Shown: positions 1 to 8,909 of the stretch, one piece after another
How positions within the stretch are numbered: position 1 is the stretch's first letter
Layout of the letters: the number at the start of each line of letters is the position of its first letter
Source: Nonomuraea corallina
Lineage (GTDB): Bacteria > Actinomycetota > Actinomycetes > Streptosporangiales > Streptosporangiaceae
Direction: 5' to 3'
NCBI RefSeq assembly: GCF_027620315.1
Contig: NZ_JAPNNL010000058.1
Coordinates: forward strand, 1 to 38,557
DNA: 38,557 bases
Translations under genes and position numbers: made by a program
The notes under the pieces: generated by a model
Told to the model about the DNA's origin: nothing
What the model saw: only the letters and a program-made list of their open reading frames with translations
Database searches by the model: none

Positions 1-1082
1 ATGGTCACGGTGGCGGTGGCCCGGCCGCCGGCGCCGGAGCCCTCGACCGACAGCGCGTCGTACACGCCATGCGGATCGGCCCGCCGGACCACAGCGCCGA
101 AGCTCTCCCGGCCGAGCGGGTTGGCCACCGCGTAGCCGAAGCCGTCCTCGTCGCCGGCCCCCGAGGTCAGCACCCCCAGCAGCAGCCCGTCCCCGTCGAG
201 CCACGGGCCGCCGCTGTTGCCCCCGTAGAGGTGGCAGTTGTCGGTCCGCAACCGTCCTCCGGTCGTCCCGCCCAGCGCGTGGCCGGGCCACGACCGGGTG
301 CGGGCCAGGCACCAGAGCTGGCGGCTGCCGTCGTACGGGGCGTCGCTGGGGTAGCCGATGCTGGAGACGGTGTGCCGGCCGCCCTCGTTGCGCACCGGGG
401 TCAGCCCGCCGACCTGCCCCTGCAGCGTCGCGCCGCCTCGCCTGCCGACCTCGACCAGCGCCAGGTCGTAGACGGAGTCCCAGTCGTAGGGGGTCACGCC
501 GGTGAAGGGCCGCGGCTTCCAGACGCGCCGCGCCCCCCACACGCCGTACGGGGCCCGCTCGTTCAGGGTCTTGGCCCTGCCGTCGTAGGCGGGCACGAAC
601 GCCAGGTGCTGCGACCACCTGGCCTGCGCGCCCCGCGCGGCGACCCCGTACACGCAGTGCGCGGCCGTCACCACGAGCAGCCCGCGCGCCGAGCGGAGCA
701 CCGCGCCGCTGCACGACCTGCGGTGCCCGCCGGCGTCCAGGAAGAACAGCCGGCCGGTGGCCCGGCTGGTCTGCGCCTGCCGGTAGGGCCGGCGCATCGG
801 GCTGTAGCCGTTGACGTCGGCGCCGGGCGTCAGCCGCCGGCCGCTGGGCACGCTCGTCGACGCCCCGGCCGAGCGGGGGGTGATCACGTTCTCCGGCAGG
901 TCGGTGGCGTCGGCCCTGGACTGCTTCCTGGCCGTCCAGTAGTCGATCGCCCGCTGCGGGTCCATCTCCGGGGAGACCTCCGCCCCGGGCGCGGGCGGCG
1001 GCGCGGCGGCGGCACCGGCGGGCGGCGCGACCAGCGCGGTGGTCACCGTCACCAGGGCGAGCAGGGTGCTTCGGCGTGACAT
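1..1082 (-). CDS. Secreted trypsin-like serine protease, C-terminus cut by window edge
   Basis: Read on the minus strand from an ATG at 1082-1080; the frame stays open to the window edge, giving 360 codons without a stop. A GAGGGGG Shine-Dalgarno lies just upstream. The N-terminus has a signal peptide (SRRS, hydrophobic stretch to about residue 20, then an Ala/Pro-rich region). The chymotrypsin-fold triad is visible: His142 in TAAHCV, Asp206 in YDLALVEV and Ser290 in GGNSGGPW. Cysteines flank the His (C124, C143) and precede the Ser (C258, C283), as in S1 proteases. It should be an exported endopeptidase; its substrate is unknown. About 100 residues between the signal peptide and the catalytic domain may be a propeptide (inference). 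It lies 89 bp downstream of the co-directional DUF4434-type gene and could be co-transcribed with it. Confidence 0.85.
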   Translation of the reverse strand, partial: MSRRSTLLALVTVTTALVAPPAGAAAAPPPAPGAEVSPEMDPQRAIDYWTARKQSRADATDLPENVITPRSAGASTSVPSGRRLTPGADVNGYSPMRRPYRQAQTSRATGRLFFLDAGGHRRSCSGAVLRSARGLLVVTAAHCVYGVAARGAQARWSQHLAFVPAYDGRAKTLNERAPYGVWGARRVWKPRPFTGVTPYDWDSVYDLALVEVGRRGGATLQGQVGGLTPVRNEGGRHTVSSIGYPSDAPYDGSRQLWCLARTRSWPGHALGGTTGGRLRTDNCHLYGGNSGGPWLDGDGLLLGVLTSGAGDEDGFGYAVANPLGRESFGAVVRRADPHGVYDALSVEGSGAGGRATATVT

Positions 1083-1171
1083 CGGTCCCCCTCAGATCGA
1101 ATCCCAGAAAGCACAGTAAGTCACGGAGGCGACACGTCAGGTGACCGACGCCCGCCCGCGGCCGGACGGCT

Positions 1172-2878
1172 CTACAGAGCGGCGCGCATGGCGTAGCCCG
1201 AGGTGGAGGTGTGGCCGGCCGCGCTGACGACGGTGATCGTCACCCAGGGCCGCGCCGGGTCCGGGTCCTGCGGCGCGAACGGCGTCCACACCGACTCCAG
1301 GGAGCCCCGGCGCGGGCCGGGCAGCGCCCGGGGCGCCTCCACCGTCACCGGCCCCGCCCCGGCCCGGTGGTAGGTGAAGCGGACCGCGCCGCCCCGCAGG
1401 TGGTGGCCCTCGACCGTGACGCCCGCCACCCCGTCGCGGACGGCCGGGGTCGCGCGCACCACGATCGGCTCCTGCCACCCGGCCACCAGCTCGTCCGCCA
1501 GTGACGGCGCGGCCGGGGCGTCACGGCAGGTCAGGAACGGGTCCCAGCCGTACGCGATGATCTTGTGCGGTCCCGCCGCCGCGACCTGCTCGTCCACCCG
1601 GGCCTTGGTGGTGCGGCCGCGCAGCGGGAACGGGTCGGCCCGGCCGCACTCGCCCGCCGTCTGGGCGGGCTCGAACACCTCGACGTTCACCCACAGCTCC
1701 ACCCCGGGCACCACCCGCCGGGCCGCGGCCTCGATGTAGTCGCGGGTGGAGCCGTAGTAGGCCTGCCGGTTGGTGACCTTGCCGGTGACCGGTTCGAGGC
1801 GCGTGTCCACCGGCGCGTCCACCTCGTCGGCCCCGTACACCGGGACCTTGCCCACCCCGCGCCCGTCCTGGACGGCGATGACCATCGGCGCCCCCGCGCG
1901 GGTGGCCGCGATCTGGTCGAAGCCCCGCTCCGCCCGCTCCGGCGGGAAGCCCCGCCCCCGGCGCGCGTCCCAGAACGGGCTCACCATGATGGTCATCCCG
2001 GGCCAGGCGCGGGCGACCACCTCGTGCTGCGCCGCGTACAGGGCGATGATCGGGTCGTCGTCGGCCCGGTCGCGCATGGCCAGCTCGAACGACTGGTAGA
2101 GGCCGCCGAGCGCGGTCGAGGACCCGTACCGCTGCCGGTAGTCGGCGACCACCCGCGCGGTGAAGGCGTTGAGCGCCGGCAGGTGGTCCAGGCCGGGCAG
2201 CCACGGCTTGGCCTCGTCCTTCGGCGGCACCGGCAGGCCGGGGATGACCCGCATGCCCTGCGCGGCGGCCTCGGTCATCAGGTGGCCCACGCCGTCGCCG
2301 TCCGCGGTGATCAGCACCAGGTCGTAGGAGGAGGCGTCGCACGAGTCGCCGAGCATCAGCCGGTGGTAGACGCGCCCGCCGTTCTCCACCCGCCGGTCCA
2401 GGCCGGGGCAGCGCAGCATCCCGGCCCCGAAGTGCTCGCTCGCCGTGTACGTGTAGACCCGCCTGATCTCCCGGCCGGTGTCGCGGGCGGCCTGGTAGCA
2501 GGTCCTGCCGTCCTCGACGCAGCCGGCGAAGGCCCCGGCGGCCTCGCCGGTCACCCGGCCGGCCGCGTCGACGGAGGCGGGCAGCAGCCGCGCGCCGAAC
2601 GTGATCAGCGTGTCGGCGCCCACCCCGTGGATGGCCTCGACCATCCGCCGGGTCACGCAGGCGTCGGAGCGCGGGATCATCCAGTAGCCGGTGATCGGGT
2701 AGCGGGCCATGACCCGGGTGTCGCGCGGCGCGCACTCCTCCTCGGCGGCGCCGAACGCCCGGGTGAACGTGCCGACCACGCTGTCGGGCACCACGGCCAG
2801 CACCACCACCGTGACGGCGACCGCCACCCACAGGACCCGTTGCAGCACGCCCGCCCCTTCGCGCCGGGTACGACTCAC
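1172..2878 (-). CDS. Membrane-anchored DUF4434-type TIM-barrel protein (possible glycoside hydrolase)
   Basis: 568 residues from a GTG at 2878; an in-frame GTG ten codons later has a better Shine-Dalgarno (GAAGGGG), so the start is uncertain. The N-terminus is RTRR followed by a hydrophobic segment at about 12-35, a signal anchor or signal peptide, so the bulk is extracytoplasmic. The body (about 55-470) resembles the DUF4434 family: an opening GYW...V..IHGVGADTLITFGARL segment, then a series of beta/alpha units such as MRVIPGLPVP, MTIMVSPFWDAR and VELWVNVEVFE, as in TIM-barrel glycosidases. The last ~100 residues look like a beta-sandwich. The family has no firmly established reaction, so a role in polysaccharide breakdown is inference. 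It diverges from the PhoX-family gene across 97 bp. Confidence 0.68.
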   Translation of the reverse strand: MSRTRREGAGVLQRVLWVAVAVTVVVLAVVPDSVVGTFTRAFGAAEEECAPRDTRVMARYPITGYWMIPRSDACVTRRMVEAIHGVGADTLITFGARLLPASVDAAGRVTGEAAGAFAGCVEDGRTCYQAARDTGREIRRVYTYTASEHFGAGMLRCPGLDRRVENGGRVYHRLMLGDSCDASSYDLVLITADGDGVGHLMTEAAAQGMRVIPGLPVPPKDEAKPWLPGLDHLPALNAFTARVVADYRQRYGSSTALGGLYQSFELAMRDRADDDPIIALYAAQHEVVARAWPGMTIMVSPFWDARRGRGFPPERAERGFDQIAATRAGAPMVIAVQDGRGVGKVPVYGADEVDAPVDTRLEPVTGKVTNRQAYYGSTRDYIEAAARRVVPGVELWVNVEVFEPAQTAGECGRADPFPLRGRTTKARVDEQVAAAGPHKIIAYGWDPFLTCRDAPAAPSLADELVAGWQEPIVVRATPAVRDGVAGVTVEGHHLRGGAVRFTYHRAGAGPVTVEAPRALPGPRRGSLESVWTPFAPQDPDPARPWVTITVVSAAGHTSTSGYAMRAAL

Positions 2879-2975
2879 ACGCTACGTCGTGGAGCCCGAT
2901 CAGGTTGGGCCTATTTGCCCTCGATCCGCCCGTCTACGCTTGGTGAATGCGAGCTGTCAGCGAGGTGAGCCGTCC

Positions 2976-4454
2976 ATGACCGCGCTCGATCGACGTTCCT
3001 TCCTCACCACCGGCGGCGCCCTGGCCACCGGTGTCGCCGTCGAGACCCTGGCCACGCACGCCGCCTGGGCGCGGACCGGCCGCGAGGCCGCCACCGGCGC
3101 GGAGGGCTACGGCCCGCTGCGCCGCACCCGCACCAGGAACACCGGCGAGGAACTGCTCGCCCTGCCCGCCGGCTTCTCCTACGTGGTGCTCGGCAGGACC
3201 GGCACCCCGATGTCCGACGGCGTGCCCACGCCCATCGCGCACGACGGGATGGCCGCCTTCCCCGGCACCCGCCCGCACACCGTCCGCCTGATCCGCAACC
3301 ACGAGGTGCGCACCGGCCCCGGCACCCCGCAGGGCCGCGTGCACGTGCCCGGCTCGGCCCGGTACGACGAACTGGGCGTCGGCGGCACCACCACGCTGGA
3401 GGTGGACCTGCGCGACGGCCAGGTGGTGAGCCACTTCGTCAGCCTCAACGGCACCATCGTCAACTGCGCCGGCGGCCGCATGCTGGGCGACCGCGGCTGG
3501 CTGACCTGCGAGGAGACCACCGACGGGCCGGCCGACGGGTGGCGGCGCAAGCACGGCTACATCTTCGAGGTGCCGCTGCGCGGCCCCTCCCCCGGCAGAC
3601 CGGCCGCGTCCATGCCGCTGACCGCGATGGGCCGCTTCTCGCACGAGGCCGTCGCCGTCGACCCGCGCACCGGCTACGTGTACGAGACCGAGGACGAGTC
3701 CGGCAGGCCCAACGGGTTCTACCGGTTCCGCCCCCGCGACCCACGCGACCTGAGCCGCGGCGGCGTGCTGGAGATGCTCAAGATCCGGGGCGCGGACGGC
3801 TACGACTGCCGCGAGGGCCAGCGGATGGGCGCCCGGCTGCCGGTGGAGTGGGTCCGGATCGACGACCCCGACCCGGACCTGGAGGGCGGCGCCCCCACCT
3901 GCGCGCGGCAGGGCCTGGCCAAGGGCGGGGCCAAGTTCAACCGGCTGGAGGGCTGCTGGTGGGGCGACGGCTCGGTGTTCTTCAACTCCACCAGCGGCGG
4001 CGACGCCAAGAACGGCGACGGCCCCGGCGCCGACGGCTACGTGGAGGGGTACGGCCAGGTCTGGCGGTACCTCCCCGGCCGCCGCGACGGCGGGACGCTG
4101 GTCCTGGTGTACGAGTCACCCGGCCGCAAGGAGCTGGACTCGCCGGACAACCTGACCTTCACCCCGCGCGGCGGCATCGTGCTGTGCGAGGACGACGCCT
4201 CCGGCGCCGACGCCGACCCGCACCCGCTGGCCCCCGGCCTGACCAACGTCAACCGGCTGATCGGGCTGGACCCGCGCCGCGGGCGGCCGTTCGAGTTCGC
4301 CGTCAACATCGCCGACGACAGCGAGTTCGCCGGGGCGTGCTTCAGCCCTGACGGTTCGGTGCTCTTCGTCAACCAGCTCGGCTCGACCAGCTCGACCGAA
4401 CCGCCGGGACGCACGTACGCCATCAGAGGGCCGTGGCGGAAGGGACCGCTATAG
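2976..4454 (+). CDS. PhoX-family (DUF839) secreted phosphatase-like protein with Tat signal
   Basis: 492 residues from the ATG at 2976, chosen because GAGGTGAG lies 6 nt upstream and because it places a twin-arginine signal at the terminus (DRRSFLTTGGALATG, residues 5-19) before an Ala-rich cleavage region. The frame is open further upstream but without a signal. The body matches the PhoX/DUF839 family in size and motifs: IRNHE, GGTTTLEVDL, GTIVNCAGG, WLTCEETTDG, GRFSHEAVAVDPRTGYVYETED, DNLTFTPRGGIVLCED and the ending DDSEFAGACFSPDGSVLFVN. Characterised PhoX enzymes are Tat-exported Ca/Fe alkaline phosphatases that release phosphate from esters outside the cell. Many DUF839 homologues are untested, so phosphatase activity is probable rather than shown. 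No convincing PHO box is visible upstream. Confidence 0.85.
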   Translation: MTALDRRSFLTTGGALATGVAVETLATHAAWARTGREAATGAEGYGPLRRTRTRNTGEELLALPAGFSYVVLGRTGTPMSDGVPTPIAHDGMAAFPGTRPHTVRLIRNHEVRTGPGTPQGRVHVPGSARYDELGVGGTTTLEVDLRDGQVVSHFVSLNGTIVNCAGGRMLGDRGWLTCEETTDGPADGWRRKHGYIFEVPLRGPSPGRPAASMPLTAMGRFSHEAVAVDPRTGYVYETEDESGRPNGFYRFRPRDPRDLSRGGVLEMLKIRGADGYDCREGQRMGARLPVEWVRIDDPDPDLEGGAPTCARQGLAKGGAKFNRLEGCWWGDGSVFFNSTSGGDAKNGDGPGADGYVEGYGQVWRYLPGRRDGGTLVLVYESPGRKELDSPDNLTFTPRGGIVLCEDDASGADADPHPLAPGLTNVNRLIGLDPRRGRPFEFAVNIADDSEFAGACFSPDGSVLFVNQLGSTSSTEPPGRTYAIRGPWRKGPL

Positions 4455-4672
4455 ACGCTGCCCGGCAGAGTCGTCAACTGCGAGATTGTCCCAAATCTGG
4501 CACATGCCATGGGCTGACTGGGTCTTCTCAGGGGGAGGCTCCCGGCATACGTTCCGTTCAGCACGCTTCGGGGGCATTCACGTGCCGTGCGGATCTCCTT
4601 TCCAGCCGTTCTCCAGGACGGTCCCGCGCCCTCGGGCGCACGACCGCCCAAGCCGTCACATGGAAGTGCGAC

Positions 4673-6175
4673 ATGACCTTTCGTCAAGGCGTCATCCGTG
4701 TCCTCACACTGGTCACGGCACTCGCCCTCCCGCTCTCCCTCACCACCCCGGCCCAGGCGGCCGGGGGCCTGGACGACGTCTTCGCCAAACTGCTCGTGAA
4801 GCAGGTCAAGGGCGCCAACGTGCAGAAGCACCTCAAGGCGTTCCAGGCCATCGCCGACGCCAACGGGGGTAACCGGGCCGCCGGCACCTCCGGCTACAAC
4901 GCCTCCCGTGACTACGTCGCGAACAAGCTCCGCAAGGCCGGCTACCGGGTCACGCTGCAGCCGATCAACTTCGTCCAGAGCTGGACCGAGAACAGCCCGC
5001 CGGTTCTCGGTGGCTTCACCCCCAACGAGGACTTCTTCACCTTCCAGCCGTCACCTCCCGGCGACGTGACCGCGCCGGTGCAGGGCGTCGACCTGACCCT
5101 GCCGCCGACGCCCACGCCGACCTCGACCAGCGGCTGCGAGATGTCGGACTTCGCCGGCTTCACGCCGGGCAACATCGCGCTCATCCAGCGCGGCACCTGC
5201 CCGTTCGCCACCAAGGTCCGCAACGCCGGGTTCGCCGGCGCGTCCGCGATCGTCGTCTTCAACGAGGGCCAGCCGGGCCGGACCGAGGCCAACCCGCTGG
5301 ACATCGGCGAGTGGCAGGCCGGGATTCCGATGGTCTACGCCGACTTCGCGGTCGGCCAGGCGTTGTCCACCACGACCACGCCCGTGCGGCTGGCCGTCGA
5401 CGCGACGCTCACCCTCGGCACCAACGACAACGTGATCGCCGAGAGCCGCTGGGGCGACCCGCGCAACGTCGTCATGGTCGGCGCCCACCTGGACGGCGTC
5501 CCCGAGGGCGCGGGCATCAACGACAACGCCTCGGGCAGCTCCGCCATCCTGGAGACCGCCCTGCAGATGCAGCACTTCCCGGTCAAGAACAAGGTCCGCT
5601 TCGCCTTCTGGGCCGCCGAGGAGATCGGCCTGCTCGGGTCCGACCAGTACGTGGAGAAGCTCAGCCAGGCCGAGCGCGACCGGATCAAGGTCTACCTGAA
5701 CTTCGACATGGTCGCCTCGCCCAACTACGGCCTGTTCCTCTATGACGGCGACGACTCCGACGCCACCGGCGCGGCCGCCGGCCCGCCCGGATCGGCCCAG
5801 ATCGAGGCCCAGCTGGAGGACTTCTTCGAGGACCGCCGCCAGCCCACCCGCGGCACCGACTTCGACGGCCGCTCCGACTACGGGCCGTTCATCGCCGTCG
5901 GCATCCCGTCGGGCGGCATCTTCACCGGCGCCGAGGGCGTCAAGACGGCTGATGAGGCGGCCCTGTGGGGCGGCACGGCCGGCCAGGCCTACGACCCGTG
6001 CTACCACGCGGCCTGCGACAACCTCGCCAACATCAACGCGTTCGCGCTGGACCTCAACTCCGACGCGATCGCCGACTCCACCGCCCGGTTCGCGTTCAAC
6101 CTGCGCTCCATCCCGGACCGCCCGGACGCGACGGCCTCCCGTGCCGCCGTCTCGTCCGCCGACGCCCGCGGCTGA
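4673..6175 (+). CDS. Secreted M28 zinc aminopeptidase with PA domain
   Basis: 500 residues from the ATG at 4673, with GGAAG 6 nt upstream; the longer frame from 4433 lacks a signal peptide. Residues 1-29 form a Sec signal ending AQA-A. A protease-associated (PA) domain at about 130-245 is inserted ahead of the metal site (CEMSDFAGF, LIQRGTCPFATKVRNAGFAGASAIVVFNE). The M28 zinc ligands are all present: His272 (GAHLDG), Asp284 (INDNASG), Glu316/Glu317 (WAAEE, catalytic base and ligand), Asp345 (NFDMV) and His445 (CYHAACD). The layout matches Streptomyces griseus-type leucyl aminopeptidase with an added PA domain. It should release N-terminal residues from extracellular peptides. It runs convergent with the membrane M28 gene, and a hairpin follows its stop. 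Confidence 0.92.
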   Translation: MTFRQGVIRVLTLVTALALPLSLTTPAQAAGGLDDVFAKLLVKQVKGANVQKHLKAFQAIADANGGNRAAGTSGYNASRDYVANKLRKAGYRVTLQPINFVQSWTENSPPVLGGFTPNEDFFTFQPSPPGDVTAPVQGVDLTLPPTPTPTSTSGCEMSDFAGFTPGNIALIQRGTCPFATKVRNAGFAGASAIVVFNEGQPGRTEANPLDIGEWQAGIPMVYADFAVGQALSTTTTPVRLAVDATLTLGTNDNVIAESRWGDPRNVVMVGAHLDGVPEGAGINDNASGSSAILETALQMQHFPVKNKVRFAFWAAEEIGLLGSDQYVEKLSQAERDRIKVYLNFDMVASPNYGLFLYDGDDSDATGAAAGPPGSAQIEAQLEDFFEDRRQPTRGTDFDGRSDYGPFIAVGIPSGGIFTGAEGVKTADEAALWGGTAGQAYDPCYHAACDNLANINAFALDLNSDAIADSTARFAFNLRSIPDRPDATASRAAVSSADARG

Positions 6176-6213
6176 CCCATCCGACGGGCCGCACCACCGC
6201 GGCCCGCCCGCGC

Positions 6214-6243
6214 AACGGCCCGCGCCCACCGGTGCGGGCCGTT
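6214..6243. terminator. Bidirectional GC hairpin between convergent peptidase genes
   Basis: A perfect 10-bp stem: AACGGCCCGC (6214-6223) pairs with GCGGGCCGTT (6234-6243) across a 10-nt loop. It sits 38 bp after the stop of the PA-M28 gene and 6 bp before the stop of the opposing membrane peptidase gene. There is no long T-run, as is usual in high-GC actinomycetes, so it may work as a U-tract-independent terminator for both genes. Confidence 0.7.
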
Positions 6244-6249
6244 CCGCGG

Positions 6250-8823
6250 TCAGAGGACCCGGACCACGGTGACCGAGTCGGTGGGCAGGCCGTCGCCAGA
6301 CGGGGCCAGGTCCACCCCGGCGGGCCGAGATCGATGGGTGGGGACGCCGTCGAGGCCGAGCGTGACGTCGGCGACCGCCATCCGGGGCCGCGCCGCGCCC
6401 TCGACCCGGAGGGTGAGTTCCACCCCTCGCTCCGGCGGGGCGAAGAACTGCACCTCGAAGGGCCACGGCCCGTCCTCCCTCTCGATCCGGGGCAGCGGCA
6501 CCGGCGCCTGACCCGGCACCGCGAACTCCCCGCCGGTGACCAGGCCGCCGACGTGCAGGTTCAGCTGGTAGGCGGCTCGCTGGGAGCGCATCCGTACCCG
6601 CAGGACGGTCCGGTCGCCGTCCCGCCGCTCCTCCAGCACGGTCAGCTCGGGCGCGGGCAGCGCGACGGCGGGCGCGGGCCCGACACGGGCGGGAGTCTGC
6701 CGGTACGGGAGCGGCAGGTCCCACGAGACGGGCACGTGCGGCGCCCGTTCGGCCGCCCACGGGTGCGGCGGCTCGGTCATGCTCACCCAGGTGCCCTGCC
6801 GGGTGTCCGCGTCGAGCACGTAAGCCAGATGCGCCAGCCGAGGCTGCTCCGGCCCGAACCGGTTCGCCCCCAGCCCCACGCCGGCCAGCACCAACGCCAG
6901 CACCCCCGCCACGGCGGGCCCCGCCCAAGCGGCGCGGCTCCAGCCCCTCGCGCCCCCAACCGGCGCCCCGCCCCGCACAGGACCACCCCCACCGACCGCG
7001 GCCCTGTCGGGCGCGGGACCGGCCGCGCCGTCCGCGGCGTCGTCCCGCCCGGAGTCGGCCGCCGCATCACCCGGGGTCCCGCCGTGCGCATGGGCGGCCG
7101 TCGGGGTGATGGCGGCCAGGAGCGGGAGCAGCGCCAGGGCGGCGAAGGCGTAGAGGAGACCGGCGGGGGTGGCCAGGGCCAGCCCGGTCGCGTTGCTCAT
7201 GGCCCGCGCCCCCACGCTGAACAGCAGGACCGCCGGCACCGCGCCGCACGCCAGGACGGCCGCCCGGAGCACCGGCCGCCGCCGCCACGCCAGGGCGCCG
7301 GCCAGTCCCGCGGCCCCGGCCAGCGCGGTGAGCGACCCGTAGTGCGACGCCCCGGGCATCAGCAGCGCCCCCGCGACACCCAGCACCGCCAGCCAGAACA
7401 GCGCCCCCACCGCCAGCACCACCGCGTTCAGCCACCGCCGCAGCGCGACGTGTACGGCCCACGTCACGGCCACGGCCGACGCGGCCAGCGCCAGCCGGTA
7501 CGGCCACGGCCGGTAGACATCGCTGGGCAGGTCACCGTACCCCGGGTCCAGCGCCACGAGCGCCGGCCACAGCCCCGTGCCCAGTCCTCCCATGACGACC
7601 AGCACCCCCAGCACGGCGAGCACCCCCGCGATCAGCCGAGGCACCGTCACAGGCACCCCATCCCCCGAAGTGTCCGGCCCACCCGACTCGCTCTGACCAC
7701 CCGAGCGGTCCCGGAGACCCGCGGCGTCACGGCGGCCAAGAGGGGTCGGTGGTGGTGTAGGGCGGAGGGACAGTCTGGCGTACGCGGCCACCGCCAGGAC
7801 GGCGAGGGCCGCCAGGGCCGCCAGGGGCGTCGCGAGCCCCGCCGGGTACCGGACCACCGTCCCGAGGAGCGCGAAGAACACCTCGTCACGCGGCTCGCGC
7901 AGCTCCCGCAGGTCCGCGCCGCCGATCTCGCGGACCATGGCGAGCGCGTTGTCCCCGTGCATCTGCAGCGCGCTCCGGTCGAGCGCGGCGGAGGTGTCCC
8001 TGGGGTGGTGGTAGTACGCGCGCCCGCCGGAGAGCCCCAGGTCGATCCCGATCCAGCCGTTCTCCTCCAGCACGGTCAGGTCGGAGTGGAAGCCGGTCTC
8101 CCGGTAGGCGTCCACGAGCGCGGACTCCCCCACCGGGTGCGGCATGGCGCGGGCGAACGCCCCGACGAGGGCGCCGCCGCCGGGGGTCACGTTGTAGACG
8201 GACGACGGGGCGGCGTTCCCCGCGCCCTCCATGTTGATCATTACGCCGCCGTCCCTGGCCAGCGGGTGGCGGGCGAACGCCGCGGCGCCGATGAGCCCCG
8301 GTTCCTCGCCGTCGCTGAGCAGGATGACCAGGTCGTTGCGGAGCGGGGGGCCGGTGAGCAGGGCGCGGGTGATCTCCAGGATGGCGGCCACGGACGCCTT
8401 GTCGTCGCCGGCGCCGGGGGTGGTGGGCGTGGAGTCGTAGTGGGCGGCCAGCACGACGCGGCCGGTGGAGTCCCGGCCGGGGATGACGGCGATCACGTTC
8501 TCGGCGATCCCGGCCACCACGTCGCCGCCGCCGAACCCGTACGTGCCGGCCCCCGTCCGCACCTCGGGCCGTAACCCGAGGCGGGTCAGCTCGGCCACCA
8601 GGTGGTCGCGGACGGCGTCGCCGGCGGCGGAGCCGATCGGCGTGGGCCTGTCGGCGATGCGTTCGAGCGTGGGCCAGGCGCGGTCGGCGCTGAAGGAGCC
8701 GGGCGGCGCGTCGCGTCCGGCGGGGGCGGGGGGCAGCTCGGCGAGCCAGGCGGCGGCGGCGAGCAGCGTGACGGCGACGAGCGCGACGGCGGCGGGCAGC
8801 CGCCCGCGGGCGAAGGAGGTCAT
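6250..8823 (-). CDS. Membrane-integral M28 metallopeptidase (ERMP1/Pff1-like architecture)
   Basis: 857 residues from the ATG at 8823, chosen because a promoter places the transcript start at this ATG; the frame also opens 12 codons upstream. A signal anchor (about 10-30) is followed by an M28 domain (50-300) with the zinc ligands: His128 (AAHYDS), Asp140 (GAGDDKAS), Glu173/Glu174 (SDGEEPG), Glu199 (NMEGAG) and His272 or 273 (YYHHPRDT). Next comes a long membrane domain of roughly eight helices (about 315-660), broken by a Ser/Pro/Gly/Asp-rich stretch, then a C-terminal beta-rich extracytoplasmic domain. The same order occurs in eukaryotic ERMP1 and yeast vacuolar Pff1. It probably trims peptides at the outer face of the membrane (inference). 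It diverges from a winged-helix regulator across a triple operator. Confidence 0.85.
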   Translation of the reverse strand: MTSFARGRLPAAVALVAVTLLAAAAWLAELPPAPAGRDAPPGSFSADRAWPTLERIADRPTPIGSAAGDAVRDHLVAELTRLGLRPEVRTGAGTYGFGGGDVVAGIAENVIAVIPGRDSTGRVVLAAHYDSTPTTPGAGDDKASVAAILEITRALLTGPPLRNDLVILLSDGEEPGLIGAAAFARHPLARDGGVMINMEGAGNAAPSSVYNVTPGGGALVGAFARAMPHPVGESALVDAYRETGFHSDLTVLEENGWIGIDLGLSGGRAYYHHPRDTSAALDRSALQMHGDNALAMVREIGGADLRELREPRDEVFFALLGTVVRYPAGLATPLAALAALAVLAVAAYARLSLRPTPPPTPLGRRDAAGLRDRSGGQSESGGPDTSGDGVPVTVPRLIAGVLAVLGVLVVMGGLGTGLWPALVALDPGYGDLPSDVYRPWPYRLALAASAVAVTWAVHVALRRWLNAVVLAVGALFWLAVLGVAGALLMPGASHYGSLTALAGAAGLAGALAWRRRPVLRAAVLACGAVPAVLLFSVGARAMSNATGLALATPAGLLYAFAALALLPLLAAITPTAAHAHGGTPGDAAADSGRDDAADGAAGPAPDRAAVGGGGPVRGGAPVGGARGWSRAAWAGPAVAGVLALVLAGVGLGANRFGPEQPRLAHLAYVLDADTRQGTWVSMTEPPHPWAAERAPHVPVSWDLPLPYRQTPARVGPAPAVALPAPELTVLEERRDGDRTVLRVRMRSQRAAYQLNLHVGGLVTGGEFAVPGQAPVPLPRIEREDGPWPFEVQFFAPPERGVELTLRVEGAARPRMAVADVTLGLDGVPTHRSRPAGVDLAPSGDGLPTDSVTVVRVL

Positions 8824-8829
8824 GGATGC

Positions 8830-8859
8830 ATAATGGATTGTGCACAGTCGATTGTGCAA
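8830..8859 (-). promoter_or_regulatory. Predicted leaderless promoter of the membrane M28 peptidase
   Basis: On the minus strand TTGCAC (8859-8854) and CATTAT (8835-8830) are separated by 18 nt, and the ATG at 8823 follows 6 nt after the -10. That spacing puts the transcription start at or beside the A of the ATG, so the mRNA would be leaderless, which agrees with the absence of any Shine-Dalgarno. The first two 14-bp operator units fill the spacer and cover the -35, so a bound regulator should block RNA polymerase. Confidence 0.5.
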
Positions 8860-8877
8860 GCTCGATTGTGCACAATC
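8836..8877. promoter_or_regulatory. Triple tandem 14-bp operator array (period exactly 14)
   Basis: Three units abut without a spacer. Unit 1 (8836-8849) is GATTGTGCACAGTC. Unit 2 (8850-8863) is GATTGTGCAAGCTC. Unit 3 (8864-8877) is GATTGTGCACAATC, a perfect 14-bp palindrome. All share GATTGTGCA; unit 1 departs from the palindrome at one base pair and unit 2 keeps only one half-site. The array lies between the divergent peptidase and winged-helix genes, so that regulator is the natural ligand (inference). Units 1 and 2 overlap the peptidase promoter. Unit 3 ends 32 bp before the -35 of the regulator gene. Confidence 0.7.
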
Positions 8878-8909
8878 AATCTGCGAATCCCAGGTGGAGG
8901 CGGAGGGAG

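Noticed and set aside
69..1079. Long plus-strand open frame opposite the protease gene
   Set aside because: Low-complexity Pro/Ala/Gly/Arg/Val translation typical of GC-rich antisense shadow; the minus strand holds the intact S1 triad and a signal peptide.
1565..2968. 467-codon plus-strand open frame
   Set aside because: Antisense shadow of the DUF4434-type gene; composition rich in His/Arg/Gly/Val with no domain pattern or ribosome site.
2940..2975. PHO-box-like GGTGAA upstream of the PhoX-family gene
   Set aside because: Only one half-unit is seen; actinobacterial PHO boxes need a direct repeat of about 11 bp, which is absent.
5965..8574. 869-codon plus-strand frame across the convergent peptidase genes
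   Set aside because: It crosses the strong hairpin at 6214-6243 and runs antisense to the membrane M28 gene; its translation is compositional noise.
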